64,000 bases of DNA from Bacteroidota bacterium (GTDB lineage Bacteria > Bacteroidota > Bacteroidia > Chitinophagales > Chitinophagaceae): NCBI GenBank assembly GCA_018267725.1, contig JAFDXY010000015.1, positions 62,001 through 126,000 of the forward strand, written 5' to 3'. This document shows positions 50,833 to 60,523 of this stretch, piece after piece. Numbering within the stretch: the stretch's first letter is position 1; every line of letters begins with the position of its first letter. Below the pieces are notes generated by a model. That model saw only the letters and a list, made by a program, of their open reading frames with translations. It was not told the origin of the DNA and ran no database searches. Made by a program: the position numbers and the translations under genes.

Positions 50833-52617
50833 TTAAGCATAAATTTTTTCAATCGCTTCTTTGTATTTTTCGGTAATTACTTTTCTTTTTAAACTCATTT
50901 TGGGTGTCATTTCTCCGGTATCAATTCCCCATTCATTAGGTAATAATTCAAATTTTTTTATTTGTTCTACATGATTAAATAGTTTGTTGTATTCTTCAAC
51001 TATATTATTAAACAGTGCCAACACTTTAAGGTTTTTTACTGCGTCTTCTTTAGTAGTAAATTCAATATTGTTTTGTTTCATCCAATCTTTTACTGCGTTT
51101 ATTGATGGAACAATTAATGCTCCTACAAATTTTCTTTCGGGGCCAACAACTAATACTTGTTCTATATATGGGCTTTCTTTTAATTTGTTTTCAATAGGTT
51201 GTGGTGCAACATATTTTCCACCACTTGTTTTAAATAATTCTTTTTTTCTATCAGTTATTTTTAAAAATTTATTGTTTATTAATACACCAATATCTCCTGT
51301 GTGCAACCATCCGTTTATTACTGTTTCGGCTGTTAAATCGGGGCGTTTGTAATAACCTTGCATTACAGTTAATCCTTTCACGCATATCTCTCCATCTTCT
51401 TCTAATTTTAATTCAATGCCATTAATTACAGGGCCAACAGTTCCGTACATTGTGCCGCCTTTCCCTTTTCTGTTAATACTTATTACGGGGCTATTTTCTG
51501 TTGGGCCATAACCTTCATACACTCGCACACCTGCTCCATTAAAAATTCGCATTAATTTTTCTTGGCAAGCTGCTCCGCCGGTAATTATATAATCTACATT
51601 TCCGCCCAAAGCTTCTCTCCATTTACTAAATATTAATTTGTTGGCAATTTTTAATTGAAAGTTATACCACCAACCGCCGCTAATATTGTTGTCATATTTT
51701 TCGGCTAAGCTAACAGCCCAGTAAAAAAGTTTTCTTTTAAAGCCCGTTAACTCATTGCCCTTAGCCATAATTTTTTCGTACACTTTTTCTAATAAACGCG
51801 GTACGGTAGCAAAACCATTTGGTTTTACTTCTTTCAAATTATCGCCAATGGTTTCAAAGCTTTCGGCATAATAAATACCTACACCGCTGTATAAATAAAT
51901 ATAGGTGATAATTTTTTCGAATATATGATTTAGTGGAAGAAAACTTAACCCTTTATGGTGTGGAGCATCTTCAAACGGAAAACTTTCTATACTATAGTGT
52001 AGGCAACTGTATATATTGGTATGACTAAGCATTACGCCTTTGGGTGTACCTGTTGTACCTGATGTATAAATTATAGTTGCTGTATGTTCAACCGGAATTT
52101 GTTTTTTTAATTCTTCTACTTGTTGCAAACTTTCTGTATTGGCCAAATTGGTTACAACGCTCCAATGCTCTGCACCTTCAATTTGCTCAAACGTATAAAT
52201 ATTTTGTATAGATGGAACATTTGCCCGAATGGTATTTACTTTTTCTAACAAATCTGCACTGCTTACAAAAACATATTTTACTTTAGCATCATTAAATATA
52301 AATTCTAATTCTAATGGGTTGGTGGTAGGATACACAGGAACCAATACTGCACCAATTTGTTGTACGGCTAAATCTGTAAAAACCCATTCGGGTCTGTTGT
52401 TGCTAATAATGGCAATTTTATCGCTGCCTTCGGCTGTAAAATTATTTCCTGAAACGCCTAATTTTAATAAGCCTGCACTTAAATTGTTTACAACTGTTTT
52501 TGTTTCTTGAGTTGAAACTGTTTTCCATACGCCGTTTTGTTTATATCCAAACATATCGGTTTTTGGAAAGCGTTGTAATTGATGTTCAATAGAATCGAAT
52601 AAACGTTTTATTTGCAT
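50833..52617 (-). CDS. Long-chain fatty-acid-CoA ligase
   Basis: A 594-residue AMP-forming ligase. Motifs: P-loop TIIYTSGTTGTPKGVMLSH, LPLNHIFEKI, ITGGAACQEKLMRIF, YEGYGPTENSPVI, GWLHTGDIGVL and ITDRKKELFKTSGGKYVAPQPIE. It activates fatty acids to acyl-CoA through acyl-AMP. The closest style is the FAA1/FadD15-like group with LKITDRKKELFKTSGGK. Cytoplasmic, membrane-associated. Confidence 0.94.
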   Translation of the reverse strand: MQIKRLFDSIEHQLQRFPKTDMFGYKQNGVWKTVSTQETKTVVNNLSAGLLKLGVSGNNFTAEGSDKIAIISNNRPEWVFTDLAVQQIGAVLVPVYPTTNPLELEFIFNDAKVKYVFVSSADLLEKVNTIRANVPSIQNIYTFEQIEGAEHWSVVTNLANTESLQQVEELKKQIPVEHTATIIYTSGTTGTPKGVMLSHTNIYSCLHYSIESFPFEDAPHHKGLSFLPLNHIFEKIITYIYLYSGVGIYYAESFETIGDNLKEVKPNGFATVPRLLEKVYEKIMAKGNELTGFKRKLFYWAVSLAEKYDNNISGGWWYNFQLKIANKLIFSKWREALGGNVDYIITGGAACQEKLMRIFNGAGVRVYEGYGPTENSPVISINRKGKGGTMYGTVGPVINGIELKLEEDGEICVKGLTVMQGYYKRPDLTAETVINGWLHTGDIGVLINNKFLKITDRKKELFKTSGGKYVAPQPIENKLKESPYIEQVLVVGPERKFVGALIVPSINAVKDWMKQNNIEFTTKEDAVKNLKVLALFNNIVEEYNKLFNHVEQIKKFELLPNEWGIDTGEMTPKMSLKRKVITEKYKEAIEKIYA

Positions 52618-52667
52618 GTGTAGGTTTCGTTAGAGTATTTGTTGAATATTGATTTGAACGTTGAAGT

Positions 52668-52710
52668 GTGCGACGCAACAAAGCTTAATTGTAATTGTAT
52701 AGCTAAGGAA
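52668..52710 (+). repeat. Short dispersed repeat, copy B
   Basis: GTGCGACGCAA (52668-52678) recurs at 24961-24971, and AGCTAAGGAA (52701-52710) is the reverse complement of TTCCTTAGCT at 24988-24997. Lies in the 94-bp gap between the acyl-CoA ligase and the 2TM gene. Confidence 0.45.
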
Positions 52711-52711
52711 A

Positions 52712-52993
52712 TTAATTTTCTTTTTCTCTTTTTAACCTTTCATATTCTTGATTGGTTAAATCTTCTTTGTCGCCATTGTATGCTTTAAAATATTGAAAAG
52801 CTATACCTAAGCCCCAACCCAACATTACCCATATTGGCCATGGATAACCGCGGTAACCGCTGTCTTTACCTTGAGTAAACCACCATATTCCCCATAAAAA
52901 AATATTTACAACAATATAGCCGTATAAACTTTTTTTAAACTCGGCTCTTTTGCGGGCAATTTTCCAGAGGCGTTCATCTTTTTCTGATTCCAT
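52712..52993 (-). CDS. 2TM domain protein
   Basis: I start at ATG 52993 (MESEKDERLWKIARKRAEFKKSLYGYIVVN); eight more residues upstream are possible. The 93-residue protein has two membrane helices (YGYIVVNIFLWGIWWF and YPWPIWVMLGWGLGIAFQYF) separated by a short loop, matching the Bacteroidota 2TM domain family, often fused to or located beside histidine kinases. Function unknown. Confidence 0.85.
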   Translation of the reverse strand: MESEKDERLWKIARKRAEFKKSLYGYIVVNIFLWGIWWFTQGKDSGYRGYPWPIWVMLGWGLGIAFQYFKAYNGDKEDLTNQEYERLKREKEN

Positions 52994-53084
52994 ATTTGTT
53001 TGTTTTTCAGCAAACAAAATACAAAAAGAATTTTAAATTAAAAACCGGAAGTTTATAATCAACATTATTATTGATAGTAGCTCT

Positions 53085-54077
53085 TTATGGTATTTTAAAT
53101 AAATGTGTGTGTTGAAATGTTTTAAATTTTTTGGCTTCTGTATCGTGTGTGTTTAACCAAATTTGATAAACAGCCGTATTTGCCACCGGACCAAAAAGCC
53201 ATTGGTTATATGCATCAAACAACCCTTCTTCTAAAAGGTTTTGCAAATAATTGAAAAGATAAAAAGGATAAGTTGCATTTTGCTTTTTTGCAAACCAACT
53301 TAATAAAAATTTAGTGCGTGTTGCTGTTAATATTTCGGGAATGGAATTGCCCATTTGTGTTGTTGCAATTACTTTGTTAAATGTTTCTGCAAATGCTTTT
53401 TCAAAATCTGATGCATTATTTGTAAGTAATTGCGTTTTTTGTAATAACACATTTTGGTAAGCATCAAACAGAATTTCTTTTACATCTGCCGTGCGTACTG
53501 TGTAACTTTCTAAATTACAAAACACTTCTCCGTATAATAATATTTTTAAAATATTTGTATTTGTTTTATTATAATACATAGTTGCATTATAATAATTGCT
53601 ACTATAATTAGGAGCAAGTTCTATGCCTTTTTCCCATTGTGTAATAGCATTTGAAAGATTGTTTTCCATAGCATACATTTCCCCGTATTCATTAAACAAA
53701 ACGCCACTTTTAGGAAAACGCCTAAACCCACGCTGATACACTTTTTCGCAATTATCAAAGTCTTTTACTGCTTTGTAACCCATGCCTAATAATTGATAGG
53801 TTTGTTCATCAGCATCGGGCCTTTCTATAATTGCTTTACCTACTTCAACTGCTTTTGTATAATTTTTGGTAAGTAAATTAAAGTAAGTCCAATCTTTTAA
53901 AACATCTAAATTGTCTCCGGCTTTTTGTAGCAATTCTCTAAACCCTAATGCTGCACTTTCATACTCGCCATCTGTCATCCATTTTTTTGTTTGTTCGTGT
54001 AATTTTTGAACTTGCTCAGATTGTGCAGATGCAAATAAAGATGTTACTAAAAAAACTATACTTAAAATATACTTCAT
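53085..54077 (-). CDS. Exported TPR-repeat protein
   Basis: A 330-residue protein with signal peptide MKYILSIVFLVTSLFASAQ and several tetratricopeptide units (ESAALGFRELLQKAGDNLDVLKDW, TYQLLGMGYKAVKDFDNCEKVYQRGFRRFP, NLSNAITQWEKGIELAPNYSSNYYNA). Periplasmic protein-protein interaction role is inferred. It starts 3 bp behind the DUF1015 gene on the same strand. Confidence 0.85.
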   Translation of the reverse strand: MKYILSIVFLVTSLFASAQSEQVQKLHEQTKKWMTDGEYESAALGFRELLQKAGDNLDVLKDWTYFNLLTKNYTKAVEVGKAIIERPDADEQTYQLLGMGYKAVKDFDNCEKVYQRGFRRFPKSGVLFNEYGEMYAMENNLSNAITQWEKGIELAPNYSSNYYNATMYYNKTNTNILKILLYGEVFCNLESYTVRTADVKEILFDAYQNVLLQKTQLLTNNASDFEKAFAETFNKVIATTQMGNSIPEILTATRTKFLLSWFAKKQNATYPFYLFNYLQNLLEEGLFDAYNQWLFGPVANTAVYQIWLNTHDTEAKKFKTFQHTHLFKIP

Positions 54078-54080
54078 TTC

Positions 54081-55316
54081 TTACTCGTTAATTAAATGTG
54101 TTAATAAACCATCGCGTAGTTTAGGTTCAAACCATGTGCTTTTGGGTGGCATTACATTTCCGCTATCGGCAATATCAAATAATTGTTCAATAGTTACCGG
54201 ATATAAACTAAAAGCTAATTTCATTTCACCGCTATCGACTCGTTTTTCTAATTCATTCAATCCTCTAATTCCGCCAACAAAATCTACTCTTTTATCGGTA
54301 CGTTGGTCTTTAATGCCTAATAATTTATCTAAAATATTATTGCTTAAAATAGTAACATCTAAAACACCAATTGGATCTGTAGAATAAGTTTTTTGTTTGG
54401 CTGTTAAGGTGTACCATGTTTTATTAATGTATAAGCCAAACTCGTGTAGTTGTTTTGGTTTTACTGCACCTTCGGTGGAAAGTATAACTGTAAAATTTTC
54501 TTTTAAGCTATTAAAAAAATCTGTTTCGCTTAATCCATTTAAATCTTTTACCACACGGTTATAATCCATAATATGCAATTGATTAGAAGGGAATAGCGTG
54601 GTTAAAAAATAATTGGCATTATTAGTTGCATTGCTTCCTAAAGCTGTACGAACTTTTGCTGCCGATGCTGCACGATGATGACCATCTGCAATATAGGTGC
54701 AAGGAATTTTTGCATTAAACAAATTAGTTATTTGATTGATAGTATCTGTATCATTTACAACCCAAACTGTATGTTGCACATTATCGTTAGCAACAAAATC
54801 ATAAGCGGGGTTTCTGTTGGTTTTCCATTTTTCAATTAATGCATCTAACTCTTCGTTATTTCTGTATGCTAAAAAAACATTTCCTGTTTGTGCTCCTGTT
54901 GTTTTAATATGATTAATTCTATCTAATTCTTTTTCTGGTCTTGTAAATTCATGTTTTTTAATTACATCGTTTTCATAATCATCAATACTACTTACGCAAA
55001 CCAAGCCGGTTTGGCTTTTTCCGTTCATTACTAATTGATATATGTAATAGCATTCTTTATCTTCAATAAACAACACATCGCGTTTTATGAATGCTGTAAG
55101 ATTTTCTTTTGCTCTTTCATATACTTCTTCAGAATGAACATCTGTAGATTCTTTTAAATCAATTTCACTTTTGGTTATATGCAAAAAAGAATACGGATTT
55201 CCTACTGCTGCTGCTTTTGCTTCTATGCTGTTTAAAACATCGTAAGGTTGGCTTGCAACATTTTTTGCTAAATTGGTTTGTGGTCTTAGGGCTTTAAACG
55301 GTTTTATTATGCTCAT
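54081..55316 (-). CDS. DUF1015 family protein
   Basis: A 411-residue protein with the DUF1015 hallmarks: IIKPFKALRPQTNLAKNVASQPYDVL at the N-terminus, HEFTRPEKELDRINHIKTTGAQTGNVFLAY, CTYIADGHHRAASAAKV and MPPKSTWFEPKLRDGLLTHLI. It lies 17 bp behind serC; the two are often neighbours in Bacteroidota (from memory), suggesting a role related to serine metabolism, possibly as a kinase-like ParB-fold enzyme using ADGHHR; that function is inferred. Confidence 0.9.
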   Translation of the reverse strand: MSIIKPFKALRPQTNLAKNVASQPYDVLNSIEAKAAAVGNPYSFLHITKSEIDLKESTDVHSEEVYERAKENLTAFIKRDVLFIEDKECYYIYQLVMNGKSQTGLVCVSSIDDYENDVIKKHEFTRPEKELDRINHIKTTGAQTGNVFLAYRNNEELDALIEKWKTNRNPAYDFVANDNVQHTVWVVNDTDTINQITNLFNAKIPCTYIADGHHRAASAAKVRTALGSNATNNANYFLTTLFPSNQLHIMDYNRVVKDLNGLSETDFFNSLKENFTVILSTEGAVKPKQLHEFGLYINKTWYTLTAKQKTYSTDPIGVLDVTILSNNILDKLLGIKDQRTDKRVDFVGGIRGLNELEKRVDSGEMKLAFSLYPVTIEQLFDIADSGNVMPPKSTWFEPKLRDGLLTHLINE

Positions 55317-55333
55317 ATTTTTTACGGATACAA

Positions 55334-56401
55334 TTATCCTTTTCTGTTATTAAAATCTTTTGCCAAATTACAAAATGCTTGTACACTTTCTATTGCCAAT
55401 GCATTATACATACTAACTCTAATTCCGCCAACAGTACGATAACCTTTAACACCTATCATATTATTGGCTTTACATTCATTTAAAAATTCTGTTTGTAAAT
55501 TTTCGTTTTCAATAAAAAAAACAGCGTTCATTTTACTGCGACTTTCTTTTTCAACATAACATTTAAATAAAGGCAATGAATCTATGGTTGAATATAATAA
55601 ATTAGATTTTGCTTCGGCACGTTTTTCCATTTCAATTAAACCTCCTTCTTGTTTAATCCAATGAAGTGTAAGCATAGCAACATATACAGCAAATACCGGT
55701 GGTGTATTTAGTAAAGAATTTGCATCAATATGTTTTTGATAATTCATTATTGAAGGAATAGCTCTTTTAATTTTTCCTAATAAATTTTTGTTTACTACAA
55801 CTAAGTTTACGCCTGCGGCACCCATATTTTTTTGAGCACCGGCATAAATTAATGAGAACTGATTAAAATTTATTTGCCTGCTAAAAATATCGCTACTCAT
55901 ATCTGCAACAATAGGCACGTTGGTTTGCGGAAATTGATGCCATTGTGTTCCTTCAACCGTATTATTAGTTGTTATATGTAAATATTTACTATTTGTTGGA
56001 ATTGAAAAATTATGATTAACGTAAGTATGATTTTTATTTTGCGATGATGCTACCACATTTACATTGCCAAAAAGTTCTGCTTCTTTTATGGCTTTGTTGC
56101 CCCAAATACCATTATCGCAGTACGCTGCTGTTTCATTAGCATCTAATAAATTCATAGGTATTTGCATAAACTGTGTGGTTGCTCCGCCATGCAAAAACAA
56201 TACTTCATAATCGTTACCTAATTGCATTAATTCTTTTACGGCATTACGTGCTTCTTCTATTACATTAATAAACCAATCTGTACGATGCCCTATTTCAAGA
56301 ATTGATAACCCCGTATTATTAAAATTACTAATAGCTTCAGAGGCTTGTTGCAAAACTTGTTGCGGTAAAATAGACGGGCCTGAATTAAAATTGTGAACCA
56401 C
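55334..56401 (-). CDS. serC: Phosphoserine aminotransferase
   Basis: A 355-residue class V aminotransferase: HNFNSGPSILPQQVLQQASEAI, LEIGHRTDWF, VLFLHGGATTQFMQIPMNLL, PLP-binding Lys in IYAGAQKNMGAAGVNLVVV and YRTVGGIRVSMYNAL at the C-terminus. It converts 3-phosphohydroxypyruvate to 3-phosphoserine (also used in B6 synthesis). serA is not adjacent; DUF1015 and a TPR gene follow. Confidence 0.96.
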   Translation of the reverse strand: MVHNFNSGPSILPQQVLQQASEAISNFNNTGLSILEIGHRTDWFINVIEEARNAVKELMQLGNDYEVLFLHGGATTQFMQIPMNLLDANETAAYCDNGIWGNKAIKEAELFGNVNVVASSQNKNHTYVNHNFSIPTNSKYLHITTNNTVEGTQWHQFPQTNVPIVADMSSDIFSRQINFNQFSLIYAGAQKNMGAAGVNLVVVNKNLLGKIKRAIPSIMNYQKHIDANSLLNTPPVFAVYVAMLTLHWIKQEGGLIEMEKRAEAKSNLLYSTIDSLPLFKCYVEKESRSKMNAVFFIENENLQTEFLNECKANNMIGVKGYRTVGGIRVSMYNALAIESVQAFCNLAKDFNNRKG

Positions 56402-56472
56402 GAATTAAATTTTTTTAATACGCCTGCAAGATAACTGAAATGCAAGTAATGATTGTTAGGAATGATATAAAA

Positions 56473-57117
56473 CTAATCTCCTACATCTGTTACGCCGCCC
56501 GTAACAGTAAACTTCATAGCATCGGCTGCAGAAACATTATTTAAAATTTTTATTTTTTCTTTTGGCACAAAATAAGTTATGCCACTTATTGCATAAGAAT
56601 ACGGAACATAAACAACCATGTGTTCTTTTAAACCAAATTCTTCGGCATCTGCTCTTGTTATAAAACCAATTCTCCAAACATCATTACTATCAACATTTAC
56701 TAAAACAGGTTTATCAAATTTCTTTTTATTTCCTGCAAATGCTTCTAAAAAATCTTTTACCGATGAGTAAATAAATTTTATGCCAGGTGTGTTTTCTAAA
56801 ACTTTATCTAATACTTCTACCAACCTTTTTACAATAAATAAAGAAGAAACCCAACCTACAATTAAAACCAATAAAATAACAACAATAAAACCTAAGCCGG
56901 GTATATGGTTTATATGCCCCTCAGCATCTTGCTTGGCAAATTCTGGAAATAGTGCATGAATTAAATTAGGTAAAATGTTATCAACCAATTCAAATAAAGA
57001 ATAAACAACCCAAAGCGTAATTCCTATAGGAGCCAATACAACCAAGCCTTGCAAAAAAAGTTTTAATAAGTTTTTAAGCAACTCTTTTCCGGTTCTTTTT
57101 GTGCTTGCTTTATTCAT
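56473..57117 (-). CDS. DUF502 membrane protein
   Basis: A 214-residue protein with two membrane helices (LFLQGLVVLAPIGITLWVVYSLF and GLGFIVVILLVLIVGWVSSLFIV), then LENTPGIKFIYSSVKDFLEAF, VYVPYSYAISGITYFVPKEKI and the AADAMKFTVTGGVT end, which match the DUF502 family. Function unknown. Confidence 0.92.
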   Translation of the reverse strand: MNKASTKRTGKELLKNLLKLFLQGLVVLAPIGITLWVVYSLFELVDNILPNLIHALFPEFAKQDAEGHINHIPGLGFIVVILLVLIVGWVSSLFIVKRLVEVLDKVLENTPGIKFIYSSVKDFLEAFAGNKKKFDKPVLVNVDSNDVWRIGFITRADAEEFGLKEHMVVYVPYSYAISGITYFVPKEKIKILNNVSAADAMKFTVTGGVTDVGD

Positions 57118-57217
57118 ATTGCAAGGTTACAAAAACTTACGCATATTAAAATATTAAAGCTTCTTGTTCGTCTATCCTTTTTAAAAACCGTTTATAAAAA
57201 ATATAAATTTTTGTTAC

Positions 57218-57255
57218 AGGAAACTTTTGCCACAAAATAAGTTTCCTTAGTTTTG
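57218..57255 (+). promoter_or_regulatory. Promoter and putative TetR operator of the efflux operon
   Basis: A -33 TTTG (57226-57229) and -7 TAGTTTTG (57248-57255) are 18 bp apart, with the tetR start 20 bp beyond. The arms AGGAAAC (57218-57224) and GTTTCCT (57241-57247) form a perfect inverted repeat that brackets the -33 element and abuts the -7 box, the expected position of an autorepressor site. Confidence 0.65.
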
Positions 57256-57275
57256 CCCGCAATTTTTAAATAAAG

Positions 57276-57878
57276 ATGGATAAACGAATACTAAATAAAG
57301 CCCATGAAATGTTTTTAAAATATGGGATTCGTAGTGTAAGTATGGATGAAATTGCCACACAATTGGGTATTTCAAAAAAAACTATTTACCAATATTATAC
57401 CGATAAAGATGCCTTGGTAGAAGATGTTATAAATGCCGAAATTAATGTTAATGAAGAAAGATGCGAAAACTCTAAGCAAATTGCTGAAAATGCCATACAT
57501 GAGGTAATGCTTGCCGTAGAAAGTATTTCAGTTATTTTAAAAGCAATGAACCCTTCTTTACTTAATGATCTTGAAAAATATCATCCTATTGCACATAAAA
57601 AATTAATAGATCATAAATACAAATTCTTATCGGCTGTTATTAAAGATAATTTGCAAAGAGGTATAGAACAAGGTTTATACAAACCCGAAATTAATACAGA
57701 TATTTTGGCACGGTATAGAATAGCAACCATATTTCTTGTTTTTAATGGCGAAGTATTTCAAACAAATAAAATAACCAATGTGGTAGAAGAAATAACTGAT
57801 AATTTTTTATACGGCTTAGCCACAACCAAAGGAAATAAATTAATAGAAAAATACATCAATCAACGAAATAAAAAATAG
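57276..57878 (+). CDS. TetR-family regulator of RND efflux operon
   Basis: A 200-residue protein with an N-terminal TetR HTH (ILNKAHEMFLKYGIRSVSMDEIATQLGISKKTIYQYYTDKDALVEDVI) and a helical ligand domain. The three efflux genes follow in the same direction, the first only 4 bp downstream, so it is the first gene of the operon and probably represses it together with itself through the inverted repeat at its promoter. Inducer unknown. Confidence 0.93.
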   Translation: MDKRILNKAHEMFLKYGIRSVSMDEIATQLGISKKTIYQYYTDKDALVEDVINAEINVNEERCENSKQIAENAIHEVMLAVESISVILKAMNPSLLNDLEKYHPIAHKKLIDHKYKFLSAVIKDNLQRGIEQGLYKPEINTDILARYRIATIFLVFNGEVFQTNKITNVVEEITDNFLYGLATTKGNKLIEKYINQRNKK

Positions 57879-57882
57879 GCTT

Positions 57883-59229
57883 ATGAAGAAAAACAAACTA
57901 CAATTTATGCTACTGTTTGCACTTACCATTCCTGCATGGGTAATTGCACAAAGCAATAGCTATCATGCATTTACAGTGCAACAAGCAGTTGAGTATGCTA
58001 AACAAAATAATGTAAGTGTAAAAAATGCATTATTAGGTATTCAAATTCAAGAACAAACCAATAAAGGAATTACGGCTGCAGCTTTGCCAACCATCTCGGC
58101 AAGCGGAGGATTAACAGATTATATTGATATTCCTACCTCTTTAATTCCGGGGCAATTTTTTGGGCAACCTGCAGGTACTTTTATTCCTGTTCAATTTGGT
58201 ACAAAATACAATGCCAGTGCGGGTTTGCAATTACAACAGTTGTTGTTTGATGGGCAAGTATTTGTTGGTTTACAAGCAAGAAGGGCTTCTATAGAATTTC
58301 AAAAGAAAAATGCAGAAGTAACAACAGAAGCAATAAAAACAAATATTTATAAAATTTATTATCAATTAGTGGTTAGCAAATCACAAATAGATTTATTAAA
58401 TACTAATATTGCCCGTTTAGAAAAATTAAAACACGATGCCGGCGAAATGTATAAAAACGGTTTTGCCGAAAAATTAGATATTGATAAAGCCGATGTACAA
58501 TTAAGCAATCTTAAAACCGAAAAACAAAAAGCTTTAAACAGTATTGAAATTGGTTATTTAGGTTTAAAAACTTTAATGGGTATGCCTGTAAAAGATACAT
58601 TGGTATTAACAGATAAAATAACTGATGAACAAATAAAACAAGATATACTTACCGATACTGCTTACCAATACACCAACCGAGTAGAATATCAATATTTAAG
58701 TTTAGCAAAACGTTTAAATGAATACAATGTAAAACGTTATAGATTGAGTTATTTACCAACGCTTGCATTTAATGGCATTTACACCAAACAAGCACAACGT
58801 ACAACCTTCGATATTTTTAGTAAAGATGGAAATTGGTTTACAACTTCTTTTATTGGATTAAACTTATCTGTTCCTATTTTCAGTGGCTTTGGTAAAGATG
58901 CAAAATTGAAACAATCTAAATTAGAATTACAACAAACACAAAATAATTTAGATAATTTAAAATTGAGTATTGATAACGATGTTAAACAAGCTCAGTTAAA
59001 TTTTAGTACAGCTATAACAACCATGGATTTTCAAAAGAAAAACATGCAATTAGCAGAAAATGTTTACAACCAAACCAAGAAAAAATACGAAGTAGGTACA
59101 GGTTCTAACACAGAAATAAATGCAGCACAAGCAGATTTAGTAATGGCACAAACCAATTACATTAATGCCATGTATAGTGCCATTATTGCCAAAATAGATT
59201 ATTTAAAAGCAACCGGAAAACTTCAATAA
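57883..59229 (+). CDS. TolC-family outer-membrane efflux protein
   Basis: A 448-residue protein with signal peptide (MKKNKLQFMLLFALTIPAWVIAQ) and two outer-membrane efflux repeats: FTVQQAVEYAKQNNVSVKNALLGIQIQEQTN ... and LSLAKRLNEYNVKRYRLSYLPTLAFNG ..., with long coiled-coil helices and the TKKKYEVGTGSNTEINAAQADLVMAQTNYINAMY repeat end. It forms the outer channel of the tripartite pump encoded by the next two genes. Confidence 0.95.
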   Translation: MKKNKLQFMLLFALTIPAWVIAQSNSYHAFTVQQAVEYAKQNNVSVKNALLGIQIQEQTNKGITAAALPTISASGGLTDYIDIPTSLIPGQFFGQPAGTFIPVQFGTKYNASAGLQLQQLLFDGQVFVGLQARRASIEFQKKNAEVTTEAIKTNIYKIYYQLVVSKSQIDLLNTNIARLEKLKHDAGEMYKNGFAEKLDIDKADVQLSNLKTEKQKALNSIEIGYLGLKTLMGMPVKDTLVLTDKITDEQIKQDILTDTAYQYTNRVEYQYLSLAKRLNEYNVKRYRLSYLPTLAFNGIYTKQAQRTTFDIFSKDGNWFTTSFIGLNLSVPIFSGFGKDAKLKQSKLELQQTQNNLDNLKLSIDNDVKQAQLNFSTAITTMDFQKKNMQLAENVYNQTKKKYEVGTGSNTEINAAQADLVMAQTNYINAMYSAIIAKIDYLKATGKLQ

Positions 59230-59248
59230 CAAAAAATAAATTAATTAT

Positions 59249-60439
59249 ATGCAAAAAATATCACAAATAATTTTCACCTCAGCAAGTATAACTTTAGCTG
59301 CATGCGGTGCAAAACAGCAAGGTTCTTTAGCAGGCAAAAAAACAGAATTAGAAAAGTTACAAAAACAACAAATTGAAACTGCCGATAAAATAAAACAACT
59401 GCAAACAGATATTGCAAAATTAGATACCTCTGCTACTAAAAATGATATTGCAAAATTAGTTAGCACAACAGCTTTAACAACACAAAATTTTACGCATTAT
59501 ATAGATTTACAAGGAAGAATTGATGCCGATAATATTTCTTACGTTACACCACGTTTAGGTGGTGGCCAAGTAAAAGAATTATTGGTTAAAAAAGGCGATT
59601 TTGTTAAGAAGGGTCAGCTTTTAGTAAAGTTAGATAACGCAGTAATTAAAAAATCGTACACGGCTGCAAAACAAAGTCTTGAAACCATTAAAACACAATT
59701 AAATTTTGCAAAAGATATTTACAACAGGCAAAATAATTTATGGAAACAAGGTATAGGTACCGAAGTGCAATTACTTACTGCAAAAAACAATGTTGAAACA
59801 TTAACCACTCAACTAAAAGCATCTGAAGATAATTTAAAAACAATGCAAGAACAAGTAGATGCTACCAATGTTTATAGTGATGTTGATGGAATTGCAGATG
59901 AAGTAAATGTAAAAGTGGGAGAATTTTTTAATGGTCAAGGTCAAATTAAAATTGTAAACACACAAACTTTAAAAGCAGTTGTTGATGTTCCAGAAAATTA
60001 TTCTGACAGAGTAAATAAAAATTCAAAACTAATAATTGTTTTACCAGATATTAATAAAACATACAACAACATTTCTGTTTCTTTTTTAAGTAAAACAATT
60101 AATGCATTAAGCAGAAGTTTTACATTAGAAGGAAGGTTGCCTTATGATGGTATTATTCGCCCCAATCAAGTAGCACAAGTTAAAATAGAAGATTATGCTG
60201 CAAAAAATACTATCACTGTTCCCGTTAATACCGTTGGTACAGATGAGAAAGGAAAGTTTGTATATATAGCAATTAAAGAAGGTAATAAATTATTGGCACG
60301 CAAAAAACAAATTACCGTAGGAGAATTATATAATGATTTAATTGAAGTAAAAACAGGCTTAAATGCAGGAGACCAATTAATAACCGATGGTTATCAAAAT
60401 TTATATGATGGTCAAGCATTAAAAACAAGTGATAAATAA
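59249..60439 (+). CDS. RND efflux periplasmic adaptor (membrane fusion lipoprotein)
   Basis: A 396-residue adaptor with a lipoprotein signal (ITLAAC, Cys19), an N-terminal coiled coil (KKTELEKLQKQQIETADKIKQLQTDIAKLD), a lipoyl half-motif (GGGQVKELLVKKGDFVKKGQLLVKLD), an alpha hairpin, the beta-barrel and the C-terminal membrane-proximal domain (GLNAGDQLITDGYQNLYDGQALK). It links the TolC-like channel to the permease 85 bp downstream. Confidence 0.95.
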   Translation: MQKISQIIFTSASITLAACGAKQQGSLAGKKTELEKLQKQQIETADKIKQLQTDIAKLDTSATKNDIAKLVSTTALTTQNFTHYIDLQGRIDADNISYVTPRLGGGQVKELLVKKGDFVKKGQLLVKLDNAVIKKSYTAAKQSLETIKTQLNFAKDIYNRQNNLWKQGIGTEVQLLTAKNNVETLTTQLKASEDNLKTMQEQVDATNVYSDVDGIADEVNVKVGEFFNGQGQIKIVNTQTLKAVVDVPENYSDRVNKNSKLIIVLPDINKTYNNISVSFLSKTINALSRSFTLEGRLPYDGIIRPNQVAQVKIEDYAAKNTITVPVNTVGTDEKGKFVYIAIKEGNKLLARKKQITVGELYNDLIEVKTGLNAGDQLITDGYQNLYDGQALKTSDK

Positions 60440-60523
60440 TTAATATATTATTTACAGCAAAACAATCAGCGTATAAAAATTATTGCAATAAGTAAGAGAT
60501 AGTTTACTACCAAAAAAATAATT

